Source of the DNA: Eubacterium sp. 14-2
GTDB taxonomy: Bacteria > Bacillota > Clostridia > Lachnospirales > Lachnospiraceae
DNA: 64,000 bases
Assembly: GCF_000403845.2 (NCBI RefSeq)
Contig: NZ_KE159568.1
Location: 310,001 to 374,000 of the forward strand
Reading direction: 5' to 3'
This document shows, piece after piece, positions 1 through 8,622 of the stretch. The notes below the pieces were generated by a model, which saw only the letters and a program-made list of their open reading frames with translations, was not told the DNA's origin and made no database searches. Numbering within the stretch: the first letter of the stretch is position 1; every line of letters begins with the position of its first letter. The translations under genes and the position numbers were made by a program.

Positions 1-167
1 GGACGAATTGACCGGATTACCGGCATACCCACTGAAATATTTGGTACAAATGTTCCATCCATCACATCAATGTGAAGATATTCCGCTCCTGCTTCCTCCA
101 GTTCCTTTACCTGCTGGCCCAGACGGGAAAAATCCGCTGACAGTATAGACGGCGCTAAACAGTTCAT
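1..167 (-). CDS. rpe: Ribulose-phosphate 3-epimerase, N-terminal part
   Basis: Only the first 55 codons are in the window; the gene runs off the left edge. The start codon follows AAGGAGAAAATGT. The translation begins [20 protein letters not shown] and continues with [12 protein letters not shown], the classic first strand and metal/substrate-binding region of the TIM-barrel pentose-phosphate epimerase that interconverts ribulose-5-phosphate and xylulose-5-phosphate. It lies 20 bases after rsgA, the same rsgA-rpe order seen in Bacillus and Clostridium, so it is probably the last visible gene of the murE-to-rpe operon. Family identity is secure; completeness cannot be judged. Confidence 0.93.
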   Translation of the reverse strand, partial: MNCLAPSILSADFSRLGQQVKELEEAGAEYLHIDVMDGTFVPNISVGMPVIRSIR

Positions 168-187
168 ACATTTTCTCCTTCGATTTT

Positions 188-1066
188 CTAATATTTCTTT
201 CTGTTTTTCAGTTCTTCGTAAAGTATCGTATAATTTTCGTAACGGGAAAGGCTGATTTTCCCTTCCTCAAGAGCCTGCTTCACTCCGCAGTCCGGCTCCT
301 TTACATGACTGCAGCCCTGAAACCTGCAGCAGGGCTCATATTCTCCAAATTCCCGAAAATAGTCTTTCAGTTCCTGTGCTTCTATTCCGGTCAGGTCCAG
401 AGAGCTGAATCCCGGCGTATCTATCATATACGTCCGGTCCTGAATGTAAATCAGCTGGGAATGGCGGGTGGTATGCCTGCCCCGCTCAATTTTTTCACTG
501 ATGGCCCCTGTTTCCATGGCTGCCTTTGGCTGAAGCAGGTTAATCAGGGAAGACTTTCCCACACCGGAAGGGCCTGCCACCGTAGTGGTTTTCTGATCCA
601 GCACCTGAAAAAGCTGGTCCAGTCCCTGCCTGTTCACAGCACTGGCAAAGAGAATACGATAGCCGCAGCTCTCATACATCTGCCTGAGCCTGTGAAGTTC
701 CTCCTCTTTTGCCAGATCCTGCTTGTTAAAACAGATTACCGTTTCCACCTGCTGCTGTTCCATCATAATCAGAAACCGGTCCAGGAGATTAAAATTGGGT
801 TTTGGCTTATCCACCGCAAAAATCACCAGGGCCTGATCCACATTGGCCACGGCCGGACGCACAAGTGCATTGTTCCGGGGCAGAATCCTGATGATATTTC
901 CGGTCTGCTCTTTCTGGCTGATAATATCAATTTCCACATTGTCCCCTGCCAGGGGTTTTATTTTCTCTTTTCTGAAAATTCCTTTTGCCCTGCACTCAAA
1001 GATTCCGGCTTCCCTTACATGTACATAATAGAAGCCGGCAATCCCTTTTATAATTTTTCCCTGCAT
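188..1066 (-). CDS. rsgA: Ribosome small subunit-dependent GTPase A
   Basis: A 292-residue circularly permuted GTPase that acts late in 30S subunit assembly. Visible in order: an N-terminal OB-fold region (about 1-70), the G4 motif NKQD at 114-117 placed before the P-loop GPSGVGKSS at 165-173 (the permutation), DTPGFSS near 216-222, and a C-terminal zinc site C247-x4-C252-x-H254-x5-C260. Length is typical for the family. It sits 15 bases downstream of the PASTA kinase gene and 20 bases upstream of rpe, matching the conserved Firmicute order; in Bacillus the homologue is linked to PrkC signalling. No oddities seen. Confidence 0.97.
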   Translation of the reverse strand: MQGKIIKGIAGFYYVHVREAGIFECRAKGIFRKEKIKPLAGDNVEIDIISQKEQTGNIIRILPRNNALVRPAVANVDQALVIFAVDKPKPNFNLLDRFLIMMEQQQVETVICFNKQDLAKEEELHRLRQMYESCGYRILFASAVNRQGLDQLFQVLDQKTTTVAGPSGVGKSSLINLLQPKAAMETGAISEKIERGRHTTRHSQLIYIQDRTYMIDTPGFSSLDLTGIEAQELKDYFREFGEYEPCCRFQGCSHVKEPDCGVKQALEEGKISLSRYENYTILYEELKNRKKY

Positions 1067-1081
1067 ATTCCACTTCCCGCA

Positions 1082-3157
1082 TCAATTCTGTGTAAATGCA
1101 ATACCGTCTTTCGTGGTCTGGTCTTCTTCTGTGATTTCCGCATCGTCTTCATCCAGATACGTCCATTTCCAGTCAATCACAAAATATCCCTGGCTGCAGT
1201 TTTCAATATTGGACACATTTACCGTATAGGGGAAAGAAGTGGCTTTCCAGCTGCTGATTACATCTTCTCCCTCTGATTTATACAGTGTAATTCTGGCCTC
1301 CACGCGGCTTGCATTATCCGGAATGAAATTCGGAAGCTCAATGGAATAATTATTCAGCGAATAATATGTGGTGGTTATCTTTTTGCCCAGACTGATGACC
1401 AGTGTAATCTGCGTACCTTTTTCCACTGTTTTTCCAGGGGTAAGGCTCTGGCTGATTACATTACCCTCCGGAATATCGTCTGCATAGTCGGAAGATGTGC
1501 TTACCACCTCAATGCCTGCCGCTTTCAGTTCTTCTCTGGCCTCTGCCTCCGGCTTGTTCCGCACATCCGGCACCTGGAAAGTTTCCCGGCCCTTACTGAG
1601 CATTACAGTAACCGTATCGCCTTTTTTCGCCTTTCCTCCCGCATCCGGGTTCTGGGATATTACCTGGTCATTGGGGATGGAGTCGTCAAACTGGTAATCG
1701 AACACAGGTACCAGACCGGCGCTGCGCAGGGTGGATTCCGCTTCACTTTTGGACTTTCCCTTTACATCCGGTACGTCAAATTCTCCCACACCGCTGCTGA
1801 TTATTACCCGTATGGTGGTATTCTTATCCACCATGGCTCCCTGTTCCTCGCTCTGGGACACAATCTGGCCTTCCGGATATTCCTCGGAAGATTCTTCTCC
1901 GCCTTTCTCAATGCCAAGCTGGATTTTCTTCAGCTCCTCCATTGCCTCGTCGTAAGTGTAGCCTTTCAGATCTATCATTTCCACCTTTTCGGACTCTTCT
2001 TCCTGCTGTGTCTCATTTTCTACCGGTTTCTTTTCTTCTTCTTTTTTCCGGTCGCCGAATTTAAACAGGCCCATAAAACTGCCGCCGATATACACAATAA
2101 TCATAACGATAATAACAGCAGCCACAATTCCCATAATGGTCACCGCTTTTTCCATTTTGGGATTCAGAAATCCCTCGTCATCTTCCTCTTCTTCCGGTTC
2201 TTCTTCGTCTTCCTCTTCTTCCTCGTCCTGGTAATAAATGCTTCTGGTCTGTTCTTTGATGCTCTCCACTTCATCGGGTTTCATAACCCTTGTTTTATCC
2301 TGCTGGCCTAAAGGCACCATTACCACAAAGTCCTCATCCGGGCTGATCAGGGCCTTTTTCAAATCCATCAGCAAATCGCTGATACTGTTGTAACGCCTGT
2401 CCGGACTTTTCTGGGTACATTTCAGAATGATTTTCTCAATGCTCACCGGCAGACTGGGCGCATAGGCGCTGGGCACCACCATTTCCTCCTGCAAATGCTG
2501 GATGGCCACCGCCACCGTGGATTCTCCGTCAAAGGGCACCCGTCCGGTTACCATCTCATACATAACGATTCCCAGGGAATAGATATCGCTTTTTCCGTCA
2601 ACAAATCCATTTCTGGCCTGCTCAGGAGAAGCATAATGCACCGAACCCATCACGTCAGAATTGATGGTATTGGTATTTGCAACTCTGGCAATGCCGAAAT
2701 CTGTCACTTTTACTTTGCCTTCTGTGGAAATAATAATATTCTGAGGCTTGATATCCCGGTGAATAATATGTTTGTTATGAGCTGCTTCAATGCCCCGGCC
2801 TACCTGAATGGCAATGCTGACAGCCTCTTTAAAGGAAATCTGGCCTTTCTTCTCGATATATGTTTTCAGGGTGATTCCTTCCACATATTCCATAACAATA
2901 TAATGGACGGAATTTTCACTTCCCACATCATAAATATTCACAATATTCGGATGTTCCAGTACCGCCGCAGACTGAGCTTCTGTCCGGAACTTTGTGACAA
3001 AGTTCACATCCTCGGAAAATTCCGGTTTCAGTACCTTGATTCCCACAAAGCGGCCAAGGGTATGGTCTTTCGCTTTGTAGACATCCGCCATTCCTCCGGA
3101 CCCTGCTTTTCCCACTATTTCATATCTGTCTCCCAGATAGATTCCCTCTTTTAACAT
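1082..3157 (-). CDS. prkC: PASTA-domain Ser/Thr protein kinase (PrkC/Stk1 type)
   Basis: A 691-residue membrane kinase that senses muropeptides or lipid II through extracellular PASTA repeats and phosphorylates cytoplasmic proteins. The kinase domain spans about 10-270, with ATP lysine K41, HRD at 133-135 and DFG at 153-155. A very acidic linker follows (about 311-328), one transmembrane helix (about 339-361), three PASTA repeats (about 398-600) and about 85 extra C-terminal residues of unknown fold. The start codon lies inside the end of the phosphatase gene (7-base overlap, preceded by AGGTGA), so kinase and cognate phosphatase are translationally coupled. Function is well supported by family knowledge; its targets are not visible. 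Confidence 0.96.
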   Translation of the reverse strand: MLKEGIYLGDRYEIVGKAGSGGMADVYKAKDHTLGRFVGIKVLKPEFSEDVNFVTKFRTEAQSAAVLEHPNIVNIYDVGSENSVHYIVMEYVEGITLKTYIEKKGQISFKEAVSIAIQVGRGIEAAHNKHIIHRDIKPQNIIISTEGKVKVTDFGIARVANTNTINSDVMGSVHYASPEQARNGFVDGKSDIYSLGIVMYEMVTGRVPFDGESTVAVAIQHLQEEMVVPSAYAPSLPVSIEKIILKCTQKSPDRRYNSISDLLMDLKKALISPDEDFVVMVPLGQQDKTRVMKPDEVESIKEQTRSIYYQDEEEEEDEEEPEEEEDDEGFLNPKMEKAVTIMGIVAAVIIVMIIVYIGGSFMGLFKFGDRKKEEEKKPVENETQQEEESEKVEMIDLKGYTYDEAMEELKKIQLGIEKGGEESSEEYPEGQIVSQSEEQGAMVDKNTTIRVIISSGVGEFDVPDVKGKSKSEAESTLRSAGLVPVFDYQFDDSIPNDQVISQNPDAGGKAKKGDTVTVMLSKGRETFQVPDVRNKPEAEAREELKAAGIEVVSTSSDYADDIPEGNVISQSLTPGKTVEKGTQITLVISLGKKITTTYYSLNNYSIELPNFIPDNASRVEARITLYKSEGEDVISSWKATSFPYTVNVSNIENCSQGYFVIDWKWTYLDEDDAEITEEDQTTKDGIAFTQN

Positions 3158-3894
3158 GCTTTCACCTCACCTGAAAATGGTTCTGTCAAAATCACTGTGA
3201 TATTATCATTTCCGCCATATTCATTGGCAGCATCTATCAGCTCCTGCATGGCTTCCCCAATGTCCTGATTTTCATTTATAATCTCAAAAATTTCATCATC
3301 TTCCAGCATATCCGTCAATCCGTCGGAACACATCAGAATCCTGTCCCCGTCTTTTAACTCCACCTCAAAAAAATCCACCTCAATCTCCCGGCCTCCGCCG
3401 ACGGCTCTGGTGATAATATTCCGGTCCGGGTGAATTCTGGCCACTTCCGGGGAAATCTCCCCTCTGCGCACCATCTCCTGCACATAGGAATGATCCCTTG
3501 TAATCTGTTCCATACTATTTCCCAGTATATACAGGCGGCTGTCACCCACATTGGCCACGCACAGTTCTCTGTTCTGCATGGTTGCCACTACCACAGTAGT
3601 CCCCATACCTTCCAGATCTATATCTGTCCGGGCCTTTTCCATCACTGCCTGATTGGCCTGTACAATTGCTTTCCGAATTACGGCCACAGGAGAAACCTCG
3701 CTGCTGGTTCTTACCGCATTTACAATTACTTCCACGGTATATCTGGAAGCATAATCTCCCGCATTGTGGCCGCCCATACCGTCTGCCAGGATAAACAGAT
3801 TCGGCAGATTCCCAACCGGTGTTTCCGAGATGTACATGTAATCCTGATTCATATCGCGTCTTCTTCCTGTATCTGTTCCGGAAAAAGTCCTCAT
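3151..3894 (-). CDS. prpC: PP2C-family Ser/Thr protein phosphatase
   Basis: A 247-residue soluble PPM/PP2C phosphatase, the usual partner that reverses PrkC phosphorylation. Conserved metal-binding motifs are visible: DTGRRRDMNQD near the N terminus, DGMGGH at about 39-44, GMGTT, VGDSRLYI and a C-terminal CSDGLTDM followed by GGNDNITV. It has no membrane segment. Its start overlaps the rlmN stop by four bases (ATGA), and its end overlaps prkC, so the three genes are tightly coupled. Length and motifs are complete, so it should be active. Confidence 0.96.
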   Translation of the reverse strand: MRTFSGTDTGRRRDMNQDYMYISETPVGNLPNLFILADGMGGHNAGDYASRYTVEVIVNAVRTSSEVSPVAVIRKAIVQANQAVMEKARTDIDLEGMGTTVVVATMQNRELCVANVGDSRLYILGNSMEQITRDHSYVQEMVRRGEISPEVARIHPDRNIITRAVGGGREIEVDFFEVELKDGDRILMCSDGLTDMLEDDEIFEIINENQDIGEAMQELIDAANEYGGNDNITVILTEPFSGEVKAC

Positions 3895-4937
3895 ACCTCT
3901 CCCTGCCTTTCTGAAAATCCTTTTCTCAACTGTCCACAGGCCCCGTCTATATCCCGGCCCATTTCCCTTCTTATAGTAACATTTATTCCATATTTTTCAA
4001 GTTTATTTTTGAAATTCAAAACCATCCGGGGTTCCGGCTGACGGTAATTCCGCTCTTTGACGGGGTTGACCGGAATCAGATTTACATGACAGTTAATCCC
4101 TGCAATCAGCTCCGCCAGCCGGGCTGCGTCTGCTTCCCTGTCATTCACACCGGCCACCAGGCTGTATTCAAAGGTAATTCTGCGTCCTGTCTTTTGAAAA
4201 TAATCCCTGCACGCATCCACCACCTGATGAATCTCATACTTTTTAGCCACCGGCATCAGCGCCAGCCGCTGCTCCTGAGACGAAGCGTGAAGGGAGAGTG
4301 CCAGTGTAATCTGCAGCTTTTCTTCTGCCAGCCGGGCCATATTCGGCACAATTCCGCAGGTGGACACCGTAATATTGCGCTGGCTGATATGCATTCCTTT
4401 CTCATCCGTCAGAAGCCGGATAAATTTCAGAAGATTCTCATAGTTATCCAGGGGCTCTCCCGTCCCCATCACCACCACATGAGACACCCGCTGACCTGCA
4501 GCCCGCTGAATCCGGTACACCTGGTCCAGCATTTCCGAAGGGGTGAGGTTACGCACCAGCCCGTCCAGCGTGGAGGCGCAGAATCTGCACCCCATGCGGC
4601 AGCCTGCCTGAGAAGAAATGCACACACTGTTGCCGTGATGGTAACGCATAAGGACACTCTCCACCATATTTCCGTCATCCAGTGCAAACAGGTATTTCTC
4701 CGTCCCGTCCACTTTTGAGCGCTGTACTGTTACCTGCCTTAAAGTCACAAGGCGGCAGGTGTTTTTTAAATCTTCTTTTAATTTTTTTGAAATATTCGTC
4801 ATTTCATCGAAAGAAGCCGCCTGTTTCTCATGTATCCAGGAATAAATCTGTTTTGCACGGAAGGGTTTTTCTCCCAGTGATACCAGATATTCTTCCAGTT
4901 CTTTCTGATTCCATGACTTGATATCTTTCTTTTCCAT
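3891..4937 (-). CDS. rlmN: Dual-specificity 23S rRNA/tRNA adenine-C2 methyltransferase
   Basis: A 348-residue radical-SAM enzyme that methylates A2503 of 23S rRNA and A37 of some tRNAs at C2. The 4Fe-4S motif CxxxCxxC is at C113, C117 and C120 (CRMGCRFC), and the C-terminal GACGQL carries the catalytic methyl-carrying cysteine. VMGTGEPLDNY near 157-167 is the family signature. The gene sits 16 bases after rsmB and overlaps prpC by four bases. Nothing separates it from true RlmN in favour of the Cfr resistance paralogue: neighbourhood and length both fit the housekeeping enzyme. Confidence 0.97.
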   Translation of the reverse strand: MEKKDIKSWNQKELEEYLVSLGEKPFRAKQIYSWIHEKQAASFDEMTNISKKLKEDLKNTCRLVTLRQVTVQRSKVDGTEKYLFALDDGNMVESVLMRYHHGNSVCISSQAGCRMGCRFCASTLDGLVRNLTPSEMLDQVYRIQRAAGQRVSHVVVMGTGEPLDNYENLLKFIRLLTDEKGMHISQRNITVSTCGIVPNMARLAEEKLQITLALSLHASSQEQRLALMPVAKKYEIHQVVDACRDYFQKTGRRITFEYSLVAGVNDREADAARLAELIAGINCHVNLIPVNPVKERNYRQPEPRMVLNFKNKLEKYGINVTIRREMGRDIDGACGQLRKGFSERQGEV

Positions 4938-4953
4938 AAATTACATTCCTGTT

Positions 4954-6315
4954 TCAGCCCTCGTTTCTATCCGGATTTTCCGCTTCCGTACCCTGAAATC
5001 TCTGACTGTCTTCTTTTTTTCTGAACCTGGCCAGAAAAAATCCGTCGTTCCTTCCCTTCTGAGGCAATATCTGCTGCTGCCTTTCCAGACAGAATTCCGG
5101 AAATTCTGACAGAAACCATGCGGTATTTTCCTCATTTTCACCAGGATTGATGGTACAGGTACTGTACAGAAGGATTCCACCGGGCTTTACATACTGCCGC
5201 ACCACTTTCAGGATTTCCCGCTGCAGCCCGGCCAGCTTTATGCATTCTTCTTCTGTGATCCGATATCTGATATCTGCCTTTCTGCCCAGTACGCCCAGTC
5301 CGGAACAGGGCAGATCTGCCATGACAATATCTGCTTTTTCTGTTTTGTCTCTGTCCGGTATTCTGGCGTCTGCCTGCACCGCCTTCACATTGGAAAGGCG
5401 GCTGCGCCTGATATTTTCCTGAATCAGAGATACTTTGTACTCCGTCAGATCTCTGGCTTCCACCTGTCCGGTTCCCTCCATCAGTTCTGCCGCATGAATA
5501 CTTTTTCCTCCAGGGGCCGCGCATACATCCAGCACGAAAGAACCTTTCCCAGGGCTGGCCCACAGAGCTGCCTGCATGGAACTTAAATCCTGCACCTGAA
5601 ATTTTCCCTCTTCAAAGGCAGGAATTCTTTCCAGAGAATCATAATTTTCCAGAAACAGGACGCCGGACCACTCTTTGTCTTCCCTGACAGAAATTCCCTG
5701 GGATTCCAGTTCTCTTATCAGGTCTTCTTTTGTGGTACGCCATGGATTTACCCGAACAGTAGTGGGCATTTTCCCGGAAAATGCTTCCAGAAATCCTTCC
5801 ACTTCTTCCAGGGAATAAGATTTCAGCCACAGTTCCAGCAGCCACCGGGGCATGGAATAAGCCACAGACAGATACTCCATGACGTCTTTTTCCCGGTCCG
5901 GCAGAGAAATCCTGTCCAGATTCCGGCTGATGTTGCGCAAAACCCCGTTTACGAATCCTTTCAGGCTGTAAAAACCTTTTTTTTGGGCCAGCTTCACAGC
6001 CTCATTGCAGGTAGCGGAAGGAGGAACAGCGTCCATAAATTTCAGTTCATAGACACTGCTCCTTAAAATGCATCGGATCACCGGCTTCATTTTATTTATT
6101 TTCACGCTGGAAAACCGGCTGATTATATAGTCCAGCAATATGAGATTCTCCAGTGTCCCCTGACATACACGTTTGATAAAGCTCCGCTCCTGCTTTTCCA
6201 GATAGTGGTATTTGTTCAGGGTATCCCGGATCACCACATGGCTGTATGCGCCATCTTCCATAACTGCCAGTAAAATTTCCAACACCAACTCTCTGCTGTT
6301 TACGGTACTGCTCAT
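4954..6315 (-). CDS. rsmB: 16S rRNA cytosine-C5 methyltransferase
   Basis: About 453 residues. An N-terminal NusB-like RNA-binding domain (about 1-140) is followed by a Rossmann-fold SAM methyltransferase domain with VCAAPGGKS (SAM binding), ADLPCSGLGVLG (one catalytic cysteine) and YSTCTINPGENE (the second). It methylates C967 of 16S rRNA. An upstream in-frame start at 6387 exists, but I choose the ATG at 6315 because GGAGG lies five bases before it and MSSTVNSRELVLEIL matches the usual N terminus; the longer start would also overlap the upstream gene. It follows the YugP-type protease gene by about 50 bases. Confidence 0.94.
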   Translation of the reverse strand: MSSTVNSRELVLEILLAVMEDGAYSHVVIRDTLNKYHYLEKQERSFIKRVCQGTLENLILLDYIISRFSSVKINKMKPVIRCILRSSVYELKFMDAVPPSATCNEAVKLAQKKGFYSLKGFVNGVLRNISRNLDRISLPDREKDVMEYLSVAYSMPRWLLELWLKSYSLEEVEGFLEAFSGKMPTTVRVNPWRTTKEDLIRELESQGISVREDKEWSGVLFLENYDSLERIPAFEEGKFQVQDLSSMQAALWASPGKGSFVLDVCAAPGGKSIHAAELMEGTGQVEARDLTEYKVSLIQENIRRSRLSNVKAVQADARIPDRDKTEKADIVMADLPCSGLGVLGRKADIRYRITEEECIKLAGLQREILKVVRQYVKPGGILLYSTCTINPGENEENTAWFLSEFPEFCLERQQQILPQKGRNDGFFLARFRKKEDSQRFQGTEAENPDRNEG

Positions 6316-6364
6316 TACTTCCTCCGGTATCAGCTGCTTTCTTCTGAAACATCTGTCATTCGTT

Positions 6365-7069
6365 TTAATCGTTTCTTCTGGATGCAATCAGAACCAGACG
6401 CAGAAGCTGCAGAATCGAAGCGGCTGCTCCTGCCACATAAGTCAGCGCTGCCGCACTCAGAACCTTCCGGGTGCCCCGCAGTTCCTCTTCTCCCAGAATT
6501 CCGGTTTCTCCCAGAATCCGTATTGCTCTTCCGGAGGCGTTAAACTCCACCGGAAGGGTGACAAGCTGAAACAGAACTGCCAGTGAAAAACAAAGGATTC
6601 CGATATTGACCAGCATCGTTCCGGTATTGCTGGTAATAAACAGCCCGATGATAATCAGAGGCCATGCTGCAAAGGAACCGAAATTTGCCAGGGGTACAAT
6701 GGCGCCCCGGACAGTCAGAGGCCCATAATTCTGCTGATGCTGAATGGCATGGCCGCACTCATGGGCTGCCACTCCCACCGCTGCCACAGAGGTGGAGCTG
6801 TAGGTGCTGTCCGAAAGGCTTAAGGTTTTATTTCTGGGATCATAATGGTCATTCAGATTTCCGGAAATATGCTGGACAATCACATCATGAATACCTGCTG
6901 CATGTAAAATCCGCTCTGCAGCCTGAGCTCCTGTCATGCCTGACATGCTCCTGACTCTGTCGTATTTGTTAAAGGTTGTTTTCACTCTGGCAGAAGCAAT
7001 CAGACAGATAACTGCACCGATTACCACTAAAATGTAGGTTGGGTCAAAATAATATCCATAATATGGCAT
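6365..7069 (-). CDS. YugP-type membrane zinc metallopeptidase
   Basis: About 234 residues. The zinc-protease signature HECGH is at about 103-107 (AAHECGHAIQH), with hydrophobic segments at the N terminus, just after the motif and at the C terminus, fitting the YugP/neutral zinc metallopeptidase family of membrane proteins. Substrates are not known. The ATG at 7069 is preferred over a GTG at 7078, because AAGGAG lies eight bases before the ATG and overlaps the GTG. It lies between fmt and rsmB, a common clostridial arrangement. Confidence 0.9.
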   Translation of the reverse strand: MPYYGYYFDPTYILVVIGAVICLIASARVKTTFNKYDRVRSMSGMTGAQAAERILHAAGIHDVIVQHISGNLNDHYDPRNKTLSLSDSTYSSTSVAAVGVAAHECGHAIQHQQNYGPLTVRGAIVPLANFGSFAAWPLIIIGLFITSNTGTMLVNIGILCFSLAVLFQLVTLPVEFNASGRAIRILGETGILGEEELRGTRKVLSAAALTYVAGAAASILQLLRLVLIASRRND

Positions 7070-7115
7070 ATGCAACACTCCTTCCTGTACATGAAATTCT
7101 GTTCATGGTTAAGTT

Positions 7116-8087
7116 TTACAATGACAGGCCTGAGCCCTCTTTCTGCTGTCCGCCCAGGGATTTTCCCGGCTCCAGAGGAAATCCCCGGAGAAATGCATCC
7201 GCTGTCATCCGCTTTTTCCCTTCTAACTGAACTTCCTTCAGTGCAAGGATTCCCTGACCTGTCTTAACATGGATGGCATTCCCGGTGACTGCTGTGACAG
7301 TTCCCGGCTCTGCCGCCTCAAAGGTTTCTTCCGGTTCTGCAAGGGCTGACCTCCAGATTTTCAGCGTTTTACCGTCCAACTGAGTGTAAGTGCCGGGCCA
7401 GGGGCTCAGCCCCCGCACCAGACGTTCCAGTTCACAGGCCGGTTTCGTCCAGTCAATGTTTCCGAACTGCCTGGTAATCATGGAGGTATGGGTGGCCTCC
7501 TCATGATTCTGAGGGATATACTCTGCTGTTCCCTGCTCTATGGCTTCCAGCGTCCGGACACACAGCTTTGCTCCTGTCTCTGCCAGACGGTCAAACAGGC
7601 TCCCTCCTGTTTCATCTTCCCGGAGCACAACTTCCTCTTTCAAAATCATATCCCCGGTATCCACCCCCTGGTCCATACGCATGGTGGTTACACCAGTCAC
7701 TTTTTCTCCGTTGATAACTGCCCACTGAATGGGAGCTGCGCCCCGGTATTTCGGCAGCAGGGAAGCATGGACATTGACGCATCCGTACCTGGGCATTTCC
7801 AGTATTTCTGCCGGCAGTATCTGACCAAAGGCCACTACTACCATAATATCTGCATTTTTTTCTCTCAGATACTCCACGCACTCCGGCTCCCTGATTTTTG
7901 CGGGCTGGTATACTTCCAGACCATGGGCCAGCGCCGCTTCCTTCACAGGCGGAAACTGCATGGCTTTGCCGCGCCCTTTTGGTTTATCGGGCTGAGTCAC
8001 CACCAGAACAATTTCATGGCCTGCCTGTATCAGATGTTCCAGCGTTCCCACGGAAAAATCCGGTGTTCCCATAAAAATCACTTTCAT
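7116..8087 (-). CDS. fmt: Methionyl-tRNA formyltransferase
   Basis: About 323 residues; transfers a formyl group from 10-formyl-tetrahydrofolate to initiator Met-tRNA. The N terminus MKVIFMGTPDFSV is typical, HASLLPKYRGAAPIQWA carries the folate-binding catalytic histidine region, and the C-terminal OB-like domain runs from about 205. An in-frame start at 8150 would place 21 non-conserved residues in front and overlap def; the ATG at 8087 has AAAGGAG nine bases upstream and the conserved start. It follows the deformylase gene by 28 bases, pairing formylation and deformylation enzymes. Confidence 0.96.
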   Translation of the reverse strand: MKVIFMGTPDFSVGTLEHLIQAGHEIVLVVTQPDKPKGRGKAMQFPPVKEAALAHGLEVYQPAKIREPECVEYLREKNADIMVVVAFGQILPAEILEMPRYGCVNVHASLLPKYRGAAPIQWAVINGEKVTGVTTMRMDQGVDTGDMILKEEVVLREDETGGSLFDRLAETGAKLCVRTLEAIEQGTAEYIPQNHEEATHTSMITRQFGNIDWTKPACELERLVRGLSPWPGTYTQLDGKTLKIWRSALAEPEETFEAAEPGTVTAVTGNAIHVKTGQGILALKEVQLEGKKRMTADAFLRGFPLEPGKSLGGQQKEGSGLSL

Positions 8088-8115
8088 TCCATCCAGCTCC
8101 TTTCCAATGTCTGTG

Positions 8116-8595
8116 CTATGCTTCTTCCTCTTCTTCCTCCTCCACTTCATGGAGAGGCCCTTCTACCTTTTCCACATACATGCGGCCTTCCAGATGGTCT
8201 ATTTCATGACAGAAAGCCCTTGCCAGAAGCCCCTCTCCCTCCAGTTCAAACCGCTCCATGTTCTCATTCCAGGCTTCAATTTTCACATAATTGGGTCTTG
8301 TAACCACACCGGCCTTCCCAGGCAGGCTTAAGCAGCCTTCGTCTCCGGTCTGCTCCCCCCGGCAGGCTGTGATCCGCGGATTGATCAGAATAAGGGGGCC
8401 CTCTCCCACATCAATCACTACCACACGTTTTAAAACCCCTACCTGAGGCGCCGCAAGGCCCACACCGTTTCCTTCATACATGGTCTCTAACATATCTTCA
8501 ATCAGTTCTTTCATTCTGGGAGTTACCTCTTTTACCTCCCTGCATTTTTTCGTCAGTATTTCATCGCCCATCTGGCGGATAGTCCTCAGTGCCAT
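8116..8595 (-). CDS. def: Peptide deformylase
   Basis: A 159-residue metalloenzyme that removes the N-formyl group from new proteins. All three motifs are present: GVGLAAPQVG at 44-53, EGCLSLPG with metal ligand C88, and HEIDHLEG with metal ligands H130 and H134 and catalytic E131. The C terminus ends in an unusually acidic run of eight glutamates within the last ten residues, which is extra to the fold. It lies 27 bases downstream of priA and upstream of fmt. Confidence 0.97.
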   Translation of the reverse strand: MALRTIRQMGDEILTKKCREVKEVTPRMKELIEDMLETMYEGNGVGLAAPQVGVLKRVVVIDVGEGPLILINPRITACRGEQTGDEGCLSLPGKAGVVTRPNYVKIEAWNENMERFELEGEGLLARAFCHEIDHLEGRMYVEKVEGPLHEVEEEEEEEA

Positions 8596-8622
8596 GTTCC
8601 TTCCTCCTTTTTTAACCCTTTT

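Noticed and set aside
305-1276. Long frames antisense to rsgA and many similar antisense frames elsewhere
   Set aside because: They mirror strongly supported genes and lack ribosome sites and family motifs.
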